From the NCBI GenBank assembly GCA_050015275.1, contig JBEKBS010000001.1, positions 1 to 64,000 of the forward strand: a stretch of DNA of 64,000 nt. The letters are read 5' to 3'. Made by a program: the position numbers and the translations under genes. Positions within the stretch are counted from its first letter, which is position 1. Each line of letters begins with the position of its first letter. The stretch comes from DATKJS01 sp050015275 (GTDB taxonomy: Bacteria > Acidobacteriota > Aminicenantia > Aminicenantales > Saccharicenantaceae). Positions 42,920-51,031 of the stretch are shown here, one piece after another. The notes under the pieces are model-generated. The model did not search any database and was not told the DNA's origin. It saw nothing but the letters and a program-made list of their open reading frames with translations.

Positions 42920-43123
42920 TCAAAGGGCCAAGAACAGCCAGATCAGGAGCGGCGGAACAACCAAAAAGAAAACGAAGGTTACCAGGGCCATTCTCAAGGC
43001 CCTTTTGAGCACCTTTTTCTTATCGACAATATGTTTTGCGTATTCCGCGGAGGTGATGACGAACGCGATGGCGGCGGCAAAAGGGGAAAATATCAGGGCG
43101 ATGAAGAAAACCAGCTTCTCCAT
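42920..43123 (-). CDS. Small two-helix membrane protein under a fluoride riboswitch
   Basis: A 67-residue protein with two transmembrane helices (LVFFIALIFSPFAAAIAFV and MALVTFVFFLVVPPLLIWLF) joined by a short basic loop (KHIVDKKKVLKRALR). The start has GGGGGA upstream. The fluoride aptamer lies about 135 bases upstream on the same strand, after a dedicated promoter. It lacks the Fluc/CrcB signatures and is about half that family's length, and it is not a CLC channel. A role in fluoride export or tolerance is inferred from the riboswitch alone. Enolase is the next gene upstream. Confidence 0.7.
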   Translation of the reverse strand: MEKLVFFIALIFSPFAAAIAFVITSAEYAKHIVDKKKVLKRALRMALVTFVFFLVVPPLLIWLFLAL

Positions 43124-43132
43124 GACATCCCC

Positions 43133-43231
43133 CTATCCCCGGCGGCCGATCATTCGCTGTCTCCGTTCTTTTTGACAAGATTCAACAAGGCCATGCCCCC
43201 CCACGATGAGGCGAATGCAATGCGCGTTCAT
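43133..43231 (-). CDS. Possible 32-residue leader ORF after the fluoride aptamer
   Basis: An ATG seven bases after GGAGGAG opens 32 codons (MNAHCIRLIVGGHG and on, ending RRG) and stops nine bases before the next ATG. Its ribosome site is the one the aptamer can mask. It may be a real small protein, or only a coupling device that lets ribosomes reach the membrane-protein gene. It has no recognisable motif. Confidence 0.4.
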   Translation of the reverse strand: MNAHCIRLIVGGHGLVESCQKERRQRMIGRRG

Positions 43232-43237
43232 GAGAAC

Positions 43238-43308
43238 ACTCCTCCTCTATTCATTTGGCAGGAGTTATCAGCTTGCGGGGAAGCGGTTCCGGTGAACTCC
43301 ATCACCCC
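43238..43308 (-). ncRNA. Fluoride riboswitch (crcB motif) with translational switch
   Basis: On the minus strand, 43308-43257 reads as the crcB consensus in order: GGTGATGGAGTTCACC, then GGAACCGCTT, then AAGCTGATAACTCCTG. The predicted transcription start (near 43315) is seven bases before it. The 3' segment ACTCCT (43265-43260) is complementary to AGGAGT (43243-43238), which overlaps the ribosome site of the following ORF. Fluoride binding should keep ACTCC paired within the aptamer and free the ribosome site. No rho-independent terminator is visible, so translational control is favoured. Confidence 0.9.
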
Positions 43309-43321
43309 AACATAATGATTT

Positions 43322-43351
43322 ATTTTAGCGGTGTCCCGGGTCCTTCGTCAA
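43322..43351 (-). promoter_or_regulatory. Promoter of the fluoride riboswitch transcript
   Basis: TTGACG and TAAAAT are separated by 18 bases on the minus strand, giving a start seven bases before the aptamer. Confidence 0.75.
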
Positions 43352-43413
43352 GAAAACCGGTGAGCGACCCAGCCCCGGCGCGCCCGGCGCGTAGACCCGG
43401 CCGGCTTCTCCCC

Positions 43414-44697
43414 TCAGCGCACGAACGCTTTTCGTCCGGCGTAGACGGCGTTGGAGCCCAGCTCTTCTTCGATCCGCATCAACTGGTTGTATTTCTCGAC
43501 CCTTTCCCCACGGCAGGGCGCTCCGGTCTTGACGTGTCCGGTGCCCATGGCCACGGTGAGGTCCGCGATGAAGCTGTCGACCGTCTCGCCGCTCCGGTGG
43601 GAGATCATGGCGCCCCAGCCCGCCTTCCGGGCCATGTCGATCGCCGCGACGGTTTCCGTCAGGGTCCCGATCTGGTTCAGCTTGATCAGGACGGCGTTGG
43701 CGGCGTTCTCCTCAATGCCCCTGGCGATGCGCTTGACGTTGGTGACGAAGAGATCGTCGCCGACGAGCTCGATCTTGTCACCAAGCTCTTTGTTCAGGAG
43801 CTTCCAGCCTTCCCAATCATCCTCGGCCAGGCCGTCTTCCAGGACGAGGATCGGATACTTGCGGACCCATTCCTCGTACATCCTGACCATTCCGTCGGCT
43901 TTCACTTTCTTGTTCTCGGTCCTCAGGTGGTAAAAGCCGTCCTCATAAATGCCGCTCACGGCCCCGTCGACCGCCAGGGCGATGTCGTCGCCGGGCCTGT
44001 AGCCGGCCTTCTCAATGGCCTTCAGGATGATCTCGACGGCGTCCGAATTCTTTTTGAACGCCGGCGCGAAACCGCCCTCGTCGCCGACGCCCGTCGAGTA
44101 CCCGCCGGCCTTCAGGACGTCCTTCAGGGCGTGGTAGGTCTCGGCCCCGAAGCGCAGCGCCTCGCGGAAGTTCGGGGCGCCGACCGGGGCGATCATGAAC
44201 TCCTGGAGGTCCGTGCTCTGCCAGTTGGCGTGGACCCCTCCGTTGAGGATGTTGAACATCGGCACGGGAAGGGTCACGGCCGAGACCCCTCCCAGGTACC
44301 GGTATAGGGGCAGCCGCACGGACGCGGCAGCCGCGCGGGCCACGGCCAAGCTCACTCCGAGGATGGAGTTGGCGCCGAGCTTGCTCTTGTTCTCCGTGCC
44401 GTCCATGGTCAGCATGGCCTTGTCCACTCCGGCCTGGTTGATGGCGTCCAGGTCGCGGACGGCCTCGGCCAGGTCGATGTTGACGTGTTCAACGGCTTTG
44501 AGGACTCCCTTGCCCTGGTACCGGCCCTTGTCGCCGTCCCGAAGCTCCAGGGCCTCGTAAACGCCGGTCGAGGCCCCCGACGGGACAGCCGCCCGTCCCC
44601 AGGAGCCATCGTCGAGGGTCACTTCGACTTCGACCGTGGGGTTGCCGCGGGAATCCAGGATCTCGCGGGCGTGGACTTTCTTGATGAATGTGGACAT
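43414..44697 (-). CDS. eno: Enolase
   Basis: A 427-residue glycolytic enzyme converting 2-phosphoglycerate to phosphoenolpyruvate. The N-terminus AREILDSRGNPTVEVEV, the catalytic Glu regions, GDDLFVTN, LIKLNQIGTLTET and SHRSGET are all present and normal. The start at 44697 has GGAGGAAGGAG upstream; the longer frame is discarded. It is encoded immediately upstream of the fluoride riboswitch on the same strand, though with its own promoter. Enolase is strongly inhibited by fluoride together with phosphate, so the neighbourhood may not be accidental. Confidence 0.97.
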   Translation of the reverse strand: MSTFIKKVHAREILDSRGNPTVEVEVTLDDGSWGRAAVPSGASTGVYEALELRDGDKGRYQGKGVLKAVEHVNIDLAEAVRDLDAINQAGVDKAMLTMDGTENKSKLGANSILGVSLAVARAAAASVRLPLYRYLGGVSAVTLPVPMFNILNGGVHANWQSTDLQEFMIAPVGAPNFREALRFGAETYHALKDVLKAGGYSTGVGDEGGFAPAFKKNSDAVEIILKAIEKAGYRPGDDIALAVDGAVSGIYEDGFYHLRTENKKVKADGMVRMYEEWVRKYPILVLEDGLAEDDWEGWKLLNKELGDKIELVGDDLFVTNVKRIARGIEENAANAVLIKLNQIGTLTETVAAIDMARKAGWGAMISHRSGETVDSFIADLTVAMGTGHVKTGAPCRGERVEKYNQLMRIEEELGSNAVYAGRKAFVR

Positions 44698-44768
44698 CGT
44701 CGGCTCTCCTTCCTCCGGGCCTCGACGCCCGGGCCCGGGCTGCCTGCCGGTCGACGACCGGACGGAGG

Positions 44769-44797
44769 ATTTTAACACGTTCCGGCCGAATTCTCCA
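44769..44797 (-). promoter_or_regulatory. Predicted eno promoter
   Basis: TGGAGA and TAAAAT are separated by 17 bases on the minus strand, about 70 bases before the eno start. Confidence 0.45.
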
Positions 44798-44819
44798 GAG
44801 GCGCCGGGAGACAGCGGAA

Positions 44820-44848
44820 TTGACAACCTCGACCGCCGGTGCTAAAAA
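44820..44848 (+). promoter_or_regulatory. Promoter of the MgtC-family gene
   Basis: A perfect TTGACA and TAAAAA are separated by 17 bases. It diverges from the eno promoter in a 208-base spacer. Confidence 0.6.
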
Positions 44849-44905
44849 GGAAAGCTGAGAGGAACGCCCCGAGCCGCGTCCGCGAGCCTTCCTGAAGGGA
44901 GAGCC

Positions 44906-45553
44906 ATGGAGATCATCGAAGTCACCCTGAAACTGGTCCTGGCCATCGCCCTGGGCGGGCTGATCGGCCTCGAGCGCGAGGCCAGTCAGAAGCCGGCGGG
45001 GTTCCGGACGAACATCCTCGTCTGCGTCGGGTCCGCGATGATGATGACCCTGGCGGTCCTCCTCATCCAGGCCAAGGGCGGGACGACCGACAGCCTGGTC
45101 CGGATGGCAGCCGGGGTCATCACCGGGATCGGCTTCCTGGGGGCCGGGACCATCTTCCACGCCCGGGGCACCATCGCCGGGCTGACCACCGCCTCGACCA
45201 TCTGGCTCGTGGCCGGCCTGGGGCTCGTGATCGGGGCCGGCTACTACGTCCCGGCTCTCATCTTCACCGCCATGACCATCGCGACCCTGGTCCTCTTCCG
45301 GAGGGTCGAGGAGACCTACCTCCGCAAGTCCCAGTTCCAATACCACGTCAAGTTCAAGCAGAGGCCCTACATCCTGTCGAGCCTCCGCAAGCTCGCCCTC
45401 CATCACGGGGTCCGGCTCGAAAAGATAAGCCTGAAGGAAGAGGCCAAGTCCTTCATCGTGACCTTCTTCTTTTCAGCCTCCGAGGAGAAGGAGCAGGAAT
45501 TCAACCAGGGCTTGTTCGATCTGGCCGACATCGAAGAGCTGAAGATTGAGTGA
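44906..45553 (+). CDS. MgtC/SapB-family membrane protein
   Basis: A 215-residue inner-membrane protein. Four to five hydrophobic segments cover residues 1-130, with the family motif GGLIGLEREASQKPAGFRT and the RMAAGVITGIGFLGAGTIF stretch. A soluble ACT-like C-terminal domain follows. Members affect magnesium starvation responses or ATP synthase rather than pumping magnesium; the exact role here is unknown. AAGGGAG precedes the ATG. The rdgB gene starts inside its last codons. Confidence 0.9.
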   Translation: MEIIEVTLKLVLAIALGGLIGLEREASQKPAGFRTNILVCVGSAMMMTLAVLLIQAKGGTTDSLVRMAAGVITGIGFLGAGTIFHARGTIAGLTTASTIWLVAGLGLVIGAGYYVPALIFTAMTIATLVLFRRVEETYLRKSQFQYHVKFKQRPYILSSLRKLALHHGVRLEKISLKEEAKSFIVTFFFSASEEKEQEFNQGLFDLADIEELKIE

Positions 45554-46151
45554 GACCCCCCTCCTGCTGGCCACGACCAATCCAGGCAAGGTCCGGGAGA
45601 TCCGCAAGGCCCTGGAAGGCCTGCCCCTGAGGACCGTGGGCCTCAGGGACGTCCTGCCGGGCCTTTCGTTCCGGGAGGGCGGAGCGTCGTTCCTCGAAAA
45701 CGCCCGCGCCAAGAGCCTCTTCTACAGCCGGAAATGGAAGGGCCTGACCCTGGCCGAGGATTCGGGCCTCGAGATCGACGCCCTGGGCGGGGCGCCGGGC
45801 GTCCGGTCGGCCCGTTTTTCGTCTCCCGGGCCGACCGATGACAAGAACATCCGTAAGGTCCTCCGCCGCCTGGCCGGCGTTCCGGGAAAGGACCGGGGCG
45901 CCGGATTTTGCTGCGCTATGGTCCTCGCCACGGACGGCCGGGTCATCCGGGAGATCCGCGGCCGCGTCCGCGGGCGGATCGGCCAGGCCCCCCGGGGCCA
46001 GAACGGGTTCGGTTATGACCCTCTCTTTTTCTATCCCCCGCTCCGAAAGACGTTCGCCGAGCTCCGGCCCGAAGAGAAAAACGAGGTCAGCCACCGCGGC
46101 CGGGCCCTGCGGAAGCTCAAGAAGTTCCTCGCCGTCCATATCAAGGATTGA
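45546..46151 (+). CDS. rdgB: XTP/dITP pyrophosphatase (RdgB/HAM1 family)
   Basis: A 201-residue house-cleaning enzyme hydrolysing non-canonical purine triphosphates such as XTP and dITP to monophosphates. The substrate loop TTNPGKVREI, the catalytic region LAEDSGLEIDALGGAPGV and the C-terminal SHRGRALRK match the family. The start is TTG, eight bases inside the MgtC gene, giving strong coupling. It ends at a rho-independent terminator. Confidence 0.93.
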   Translation: MSETPLLLATTNPGKVREIRKALEGLPLRTVGLRDVLPGLSFREGGASFLENARAKSLFYSRKWKGLTLAEDSGLEIDALGGAPGVRSARFSSPGPTDDKNIRKVLRRLAGVPGKDRGAGFCCAMVLATDGRVIREIRGRVRGRIGQAPRGQNGFGYDPLFFYPPLRKTFAELRPEEKNEVSHRGRALRKLKKFLAVHIKD

Positions 46152-46185
46152 GAGGGGCAGATCCGGGCCCCTTTCCGCGGCGGGA

Positions 46186-46210
46186 GGAGGAGAGGGGATC
46201 TCCTCCTTTT
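46186..46210 (+). terminator. Terminator after rdgB
   Basis: GGAGGAGA and TCTCCTCC form an eight-pair stem around a GGGGA loop, followed by four T. It overlaps the region where the ComEA-like gene converges. Confidence 0.6.
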
Positions 46211-46211
46211 C

Positions 46212-46523
46212 TCACTTGACCTGGTTTTCGGGGCCGACGGTGATGAGGTCCTTGATCTGGGCGAAGATCTTCTCGCCGATCCCCTTGACCTTCATGATGT
46301 CCTCGACCTTTTTGAAGCTCCCGTTCTGGTTCCGGTAATCGATGACCCTCTGGGCCACCTTGGGCCCGATCCTCGGCAGGGTCTCGAGCTCGGCCTGGGT
46401 GGCCGAGTTGATGTTGATCTTGGCCTTGGGTGGGTTCACCTGGGCCCAGGCACCGGACACGGACAGGATGAGGAGCGCCGCGGCCAAACCCACGGCCAAT
46501 CCCTTGTTGGTTTTTGCGGTCAT
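46212..46523 (-). CDS. ComEA-like helix-hairpin-helix protein
   Basis: A 103-residue exported protein. A signal peptide (GLAVGLAAALLILSVSGAWA) precedes a helix-hairpin-helix DNA-binding domain (INSATQAELETLPRIGPKVA; VEDIMKVKGIGEKIF). This is the form found in competence protein ComEA, which binds incoming DNA at the cell surface. The start at 46523 has AAAGGAGG upstream. DprA is encoded three genes upstream, so DNA uptake is plausible, but no other competence gene is in view. Confidence 0.85.
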   Translation of the reverse strand: MTAKTNKGLAVGLAAALLILSVSGAWAQVNPPKAKININSATQAELETLPRIGPKVAQRVIDYRNQNGSFKKVEDIMKVKGIGEKIFAQIKDLITVGPENQVK

Positions 46524-46693
46524 GATGAGACCTCCTTTCGCCGGTGAAGAGTGCAAGCGCGGTGCCAAGCCCGGAGTCTTCCTAACTTCTTTTAATACAA
46601 TGAGTTAAAAATTTCCGCCGGCGCCTGGAGTCAATGGAAGTGGACCGGCGGGCCATCCGGGGGAAACTCCGGTTGCCGCCTCCGGTTTTCGTT

Positions 46694-47578
46694 CTACGAA
46701 CGGGGATGGCTTTTCTTGTATACGGCGAGGAGCTGCCTGAGGTCGACGTGGGTGTATTTTTGGGTCGTGGCCAGACTCGCGTGGCCGAGGAGCTCCTGGA
46801 TGACCCGCAGGTCCGCGCCGCGGCCAAGGAGATGGGAGGCGAAGGAGTGCCGGATGGAGTGGGGGCTGATCCTGCGGCTCACCGCCGTCCTCCGGATATG
46901 GGCCTGGACCATCCGCTGGACTGACCGCGTCGTCAGCCGTCCGCCGCGGTAATTGAGAAAAACGGCCGGCTCCCCCATCCGGTCCTGGAGGAGGAGGGGC
47001 CGGGCGCGAAGGTAGGCCTGGAGCGTCCCGGCCGCCTTCCGGCCGAAGGGGATGAGCCGCTCTTTTTTCCCCTTGCCCCGGACACGGACGAGCCGCTCGT
47101 CGAAATGGATGTCTTCGACATCGATCCCGACGAGCTCGCTCACCCGGGTCCCCGTCGCGTAGCAAAGCTCCAGGAGGGCCCGGTCGCGGAGGTCGGTGGG
47201 CTTGTCCGTCGCCGGCAGGTCGAGGAGGCCGGCCATTTCCTCTTCGGACAGGAACGAGGGGACCCGCCTGTCCTGTTTCGGGGTCGCCAGGACCCTGGCG
47301 GGATTCTCGGAGACCCATTTTTTCCTCAGGCAGAACTCGTAGAACGACCGCATGGCGGCGAGCTTGCGGCCGATGGTCGATTTTTTCTGTTTTTTCTCGT
47401 GGAGGGTCGCCAGAAAGCCGCGGAGGACGACGTTCCCGGCCTTGTTCCAACGGACCTCCCTCTCGCGGAGATAATCCGAGAGCTGGCGGAGGTCCCCCTC
47501 GTAGCTCGCGATGGTATGGGGAGAGGCGTTCCTCTCGTGCCGGAGGTAGGCGAGAAACTCAGAGAGTTCCTTGGTCAT
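46694..47578 (-). CDS. Site-specific tyrosine recombinase, XerC/XerD family
   Basis: A 294-residue recombinase. The N-terminal SAM-like domain (LSEFLAYLRHERNASPHTI) precedes the catalytic domain, where all active residues are seen: Arg in ATGTRVSELVG, Lys in VRGKGKKERLIPF, HSIRHSFASHLL, LGHASLATTQ and the Tyr in KYTHV. It probably resolves chromosome dimers. It overlaps topA by 20 bases. The start at 47578 excludes an N-terminal extension lying inside topA. Confidence 0.93.
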   Translation of the reverse strand: MTKELSEFLAYLRHERNASPHTIASYEGDLRQLSDYLREREVRWNKAGNVVLRGFLATLHEKKQKKSTIGRKLAAMRSFYEFCLRKKWVSENPARVLATPKQDRRVPSFLSEEEMAGLLDLPATDKPTDLRDRALLELCYATGTRVSELVGIDVEDIHFDERLVRVRGKGKKERLIPFGRKAAGTLQAYLRARPLLLQDRMGEPAVFLNYRGGRLTTRSVQRMVQAHIRRTAVSRRISPHSIRHSFASHLLGRGADLRVIQELLGHASLATTQKYTHVDLRQLLAVYKKSHPRS

Positions 47579-49871
47579 CGGTCCCGGGATCGTCCTCGTC
47601 CTTCTTGGCCTTATCCCAGATCTTCTCCGCCGGGACGATCTCCTTGAAGGCGCACGTTTCGTTCCAGCAGTGGAGATACGGGTCGCCGCGCAGGACATGC
47701 TTCTTGAGCAGGAACTTCTGGCCGCACAGCGGGCAGGGCCTGTTCACCGGCTCGTCCCAGGTCGCGAAGGTGCACTTGGGGTAGTTACTGCAGCCGTAGA
47801 AGATCTTCCCGCGGCGAGTTTTGCGCCGGAGGATCTTCCCGCCGCAGGCCTTGGGGCAATCGATGCCGGTCTCGGCGTTTTCCTTCTTGATGTACTTGCA
47901 CTTGGGGTAGTCCGAGCAAGCGACGAAGGGTCCGAATTTCCCGAATTTCTGGATCAGGTTCGAGCCGCACTTGGGGCACTTCTCGTCGAGGGGCTTGGAC
48001 TCCTTCTTGTTCAGGCTCTCCCGGAACGTGCACTGGGGGTAGCCCGAGCAGGCCTTGAACCGGCCGAAGCGGCCGTCCTTGATGACCAGCGGCTGGCCGC
48101 ACTTGGGGCACTTCTCGTCGATCGGGATGCCCGTTCTCTTGACCCCTTCGGTCTCCTGGCCCGACTTCAGGTCCTTCTCGAGAAGAGTGTAGTACTCCCT
48201 CAGGCTGTCGACCCATTTCTGTTCGCCGTCCCCGATCTGGTCGAGCTCTTCCTCCATGTGGGCCGTGAACTTATAGTCCATGAGATCGGCGAAGAACTTG
48301 ATCAGGAAGTCCGTGACGTACATCCCGAGGTCAGTGGGGGTGAATTTTCCCTTGTCCCTGACGACGTAGGTCCGGTCCTGGAGCGTGGTGATGATGGGGG
48401 CGTAGGTGCTCGGCCGGCCGATGCCGCGGGCCTCGAGCTCCTTGACGAGCGTCCCTTCCGTGTAGCGCGGGGGCGGCTCGGTGAATTTTTGCTTGGATTC
48501 GAGGCCCAGGAGCTTGAGCGTCTCCCCCTCCTTGGCCTTGGGCAGGAGTTCCTTCTCGCCGTTGCCGTTCGGGTAGGCCGCGAGGAAGCCGTCGAACTTG
48601 ACGACCTCACCCTTCGTCTTGAATCCGTAGGCCGGAGCCGGCGCCACGGAAGCGGGGGCTTCCCCGGCTGCGGGCCTGACGCTGATGTCGAACTCCGTCT
48701 CCTCGATGACGGCCGCCGCCATCTGGGAGGCGAGGAACCGGTTCCAGATCATCCGGTACAGGTCGTATTCCTCTTTCTTGAGGAACGGCTTGACCCTCTC
48801 CGGCGGGAAGTCGAGGTGGGCCGGCCGGATCGCCTCGTGGGCGTCCTGGGCCTTCTTCGGGTTCTTGAACAGGTGCGGCTTGGCCGGCACGTAAGCTGGC
48901 GAATACGTCTGCTCGATGTAGCCCTTCGCCGCCGCCCGGGCCTGGTCCGAAATGCGGACCGAGTCCGTTCGCATGTAGGTGATCAGCCCGGTCTGGCCGA
49001 GCTCGCCGATCTCGAGGCCCTCGTAGAGCTTCTGGGCGATGAACATCGTCCTCTTGACCGGGAACCGGAGGATCCGGAAGCCGTCCTGCTGGAGGGTGCT
49101 GGTGATGTAAGGCGGGCCGGGCTGCCTTCGCTTCTCCTGGACCTTGATGCCCTCGAGGACGAAGGGGCCCTTCTCGCAGGCCGAGACGACGGCTCCGGCC
49201 TCGTCGCCGTTTTTGACCTTGGCCTTCTTGCCGTCGATCTTGGCCAGGGTGGCCTTGAAGGCCGGCGGCTGCCCGGCTTCGAGCTGGGCCGCGATCGTCC
49301 AGTATTCCTCGGCGACAAAGGCCTTGATCTCCTTCTCCCGCTCGCAGATCAGCCGCAGGGCCACGGACTGGACGCGCCCGGCGCTCAGCCCCTTCCCGAT
49401 CTTCTTCCAGAGGAGCGGGCTGATGAGATAGCCCACGAGCCGGTCCAGGATGCGGCGCGTCTGTTGGGCCTGGATCAGGTTCTCGTCGAGCCGGCCCAGG
49501 TTCTTGAAGGCCTCCTCGATGCCCTCCTTGGTGATCTCATGGAACACAACCCGCGAGATGTTAGGGTTGTCCTCCTGGATGAGCTGGCTGAGGTGCCAGG
49601 AAATGGCCTCGCCCTCGCGGTCGGGATCGGCCGCCAGGATGACCCGGTCGCTGGCTTTGGCCGCCTTTTTGAGCTCGGCCACGACCTTCTTCTTTTCGGG
49701 GATGATCTGGTAGGTCGGCTGAAAGTCCGCCTGGACGTCGACCCCCAGCTTCTTTTCCGGCAGGTCGCGGACGTGCCCCATGGACGCCTTGACGATGTAT
49801 TCCTCGCCGAGGTAATGGTTGACGGTCTTGGCCTTGGCCGGGGACTCAACGATGACGAGTGACTTTCCCAC
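47559..49871 (-). CDS. topA: DNA topoisomerase I
   Basis: A 770-residue type IA enzyme relaxing negative supercoils. The TOPRIM domain is VIVESPAKAKTVNHYLG with ADPDREGEAISWHL, and the nicking Tyr lies in GLITYMRTDSVRIS. Four C-terminal zinc ribbons are present: two start with CPKCG, one with CPKACGG and one with CPLCG. The start is GTG, directly after the dprA stop, so the genes are coupled. Length and order are those of standard bacterial TopA. Confidence 0.96.
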   Translation of the reverse strand: MGKSLVIVESPAKAKTVNHYLGEEYIVKASMGHVRDLPEKKLGVDVQADFQPTYQIIPEKKKVVAELKKAAKASDRVILAADPDREGEAISWHLSQLIQEDNPNISRVVFHEITKEGIEEAFKNLGRLDENLIQAQQTRRILDRLVGYLISPLLWKKIGKGLSAGRVQSVALRLICEREKEIKAFVAEEYWTIAAQLEAGQPPAFKATLAKIDGKKAKVKNGDEAGAVVSACEKGPFVLEGIKVQEKRRQPGPPYITSTLQQDGFRILRFPVKRTMFIAQKLYEGLEIGELGQTGLITYMRTDSVRISDQARAAAKGYIEQTYSPAYVPAKPHLFKNPKKAQDAHEAIRPAHLDFPPERVKPFLKKEEYDLYRMIWNRFLASQMAAAVIEETEFDISVRPAAGEAPASVAPAPAYGFKTKGEVVKFDGFLAAYPNGNGEKELLPKAKEGETLKLLGLESKQKFTEPPPRYTEGTLVKELEARGIGRPSTYAPIITTLQDRTYVVRDKGKFTPTDLGMYVTDFLIKFFADLMDYKFTAHMEEELDQIGDGEQKWVDSLREYYTLLEKDLKSGQETEGVKRTGIPIDEKCPKCGQPLVIKDGRFGRFKACSGYPQCTFRESLNKKESKPLDEKCPKCGSNLIQKFGKFGPFVACSDYPKCKYIKKENAETGIDCPKACGGKILRRKTRRGKIFYGCSNYPKCTFATWDEPVNRPCPLCGQKFLLKKHVLRGDPYLHCWNETCAFKEIVPAEKIWDKAKKDEDDPGTDDQGTL

Positions 49872-50975
49872 TTAGATTCTCCTCTGAAATAGTTTGCCCG
49901 GGTGCTGGACGACGAGTCCCCGGAGCTCGAGCCCGAGCAGGAGCGCCAGCAGCCCGGCGACGGGAAGGGCCGTCCTTTCCGCCAGCTCGTCGACGTGGAC
50001 GGCCGCGTCCGCAGGCAGCTCTTTCATCAACCGGCCCTCTTCCTCGCTCAGAGAATCCCGATTATTGTCCACTTTCTCTTCCCTTTGCGCAAGGAGTTTC
50101 TCCCGCCAGGGCGACGGCAGCCCTCCGGCCACGTCCTCCCAGGTTTCGACGAGCCCGGCGCCCGCCTTGATCAAGCCGTTCGTCCCCCTGCTGAGCTCCG
50201 ACATGACGCTTCCCGGGACCGCCATGACCTCCCGGCCCTGATCGAGAGCGAAGCTGGCGGAGATCAGCGAGCCGCTCCGCTCGGCGGCCTCGACGACCAC
50301 GAGACCAAGGGCAAGACCGCTGATGATCCTGTTCCGGACCGGGAAGTTCCTCTGGAGAGGCTGGGTCCCAAGAGGGAATTCCGTCAGGACCGCCCCCCGC
50401 TCCATGACCTTCTCGGCCAGGCCGCCGTTCACCCTCGGATACAGAACGTCCAGCCCCGAGCCCAACACAGCGATCGTCCTCCCGTTTCTGATGGCTCCCC
50501 AGTGGGCGCAGGCGTCGATCCCGACCGCCAGGCCGCTCACGATGGCGCAGCCGCGGGATGCCAGCTCTCCAGCCAGCTTCTCGGCCAGGGCCCGCCCGTA
50601 TGGGGTGGGCCGCCGCGATCCCACGACGGCCACCGCAGGATCTTCAAGAACTTCCGGCCGCCCCGCGCAGTAGAGCACGGGTGGCGCGTCGAATATTTCT
50701 CGGAGATACCTCGGATAACCGGGGTCCTCTAAAGTCAAGAGAGTATACGCCTTTCGGCGGACAATTTCCAGTTCCCGCTCCGCGCGGACCAGGGCCTCCC
50801 CGCTCCTGATGGCCTGGGAGGCATCTTCAGGAAGCCCGAGGCCGGCGAGGTCCGGGGGCCGGGCGAGGAAGATATCCCCGACATCGTGGAACCGCCCGAG
50901 GGCCCTCCGCCCCGCCCCCGGCGAGGCCTGAAAGGTCAGATGAAAAGCCAGCCAAAGGAGCGTCCGGTCTTTCAC
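49872..50975 (-). CDS. dprA: DNA processing protein DprA
   Basis: A 367-residue protein that loads RecA on incoming single-stranded DNA. The Rossmann-like domain has VVGSRRPTPYGRALAEKLAG, VSGLAVGIDACAHWGAI and FPVRNRIISGLALG. A C-terminal winged-helix domain (VHVDELAERTALPVAGLLAL) is present. The start is GTG. It forms an operon with topA, xerC and, farther on, the ComEA-like gene. Confidence 0.93.
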   Translation of the reverse strand: MKDRTLLWLAFHLTFQASPGAGRRALGRFHDVGDIFLARPPDLAGLGLPEDASQAIRSGEALVRAERELEIVRRKAYTLLTLEDPGYPRYLREIFDAPPVLYCAGRPEVLEDPAVAVVGSRRPTPYGRALAEKLAGELASRGCAIVSGLAVGIDACAHWGAIRNGRTIAVLGSGLDVLYPRVNGGLAEKVMERGAVLTEFPLGTQPLQRNFPVRNRIISGLALGLVVVEAAERSGSLISASFALDQGREVMAVPGSVMSELSRGTNGLIKAGAGLVETWEDVAGGLPSPWREKLLAQREEKVDNNRDSLSEEEGRLMKELPADAAVHVDELAERTALPVAGLLALLLGLELRGLVVQHPGKLFQRRI

Positions 50976-51031
50976 GCCTCAACCTTCCTGAGGGAAAGAC
51001 GCTCGGGCGGCCGGGGGCGTCCCAGGGGGGG

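Noticed and set aside
42920..43123. CrcB/Fluc fluoride channel
   Set aside because: The protein is 67 residues with two helices and lacks the conserved Gly/Arg and Thr/Asn motifs of Fluc, which has about 120 residues and four helices.
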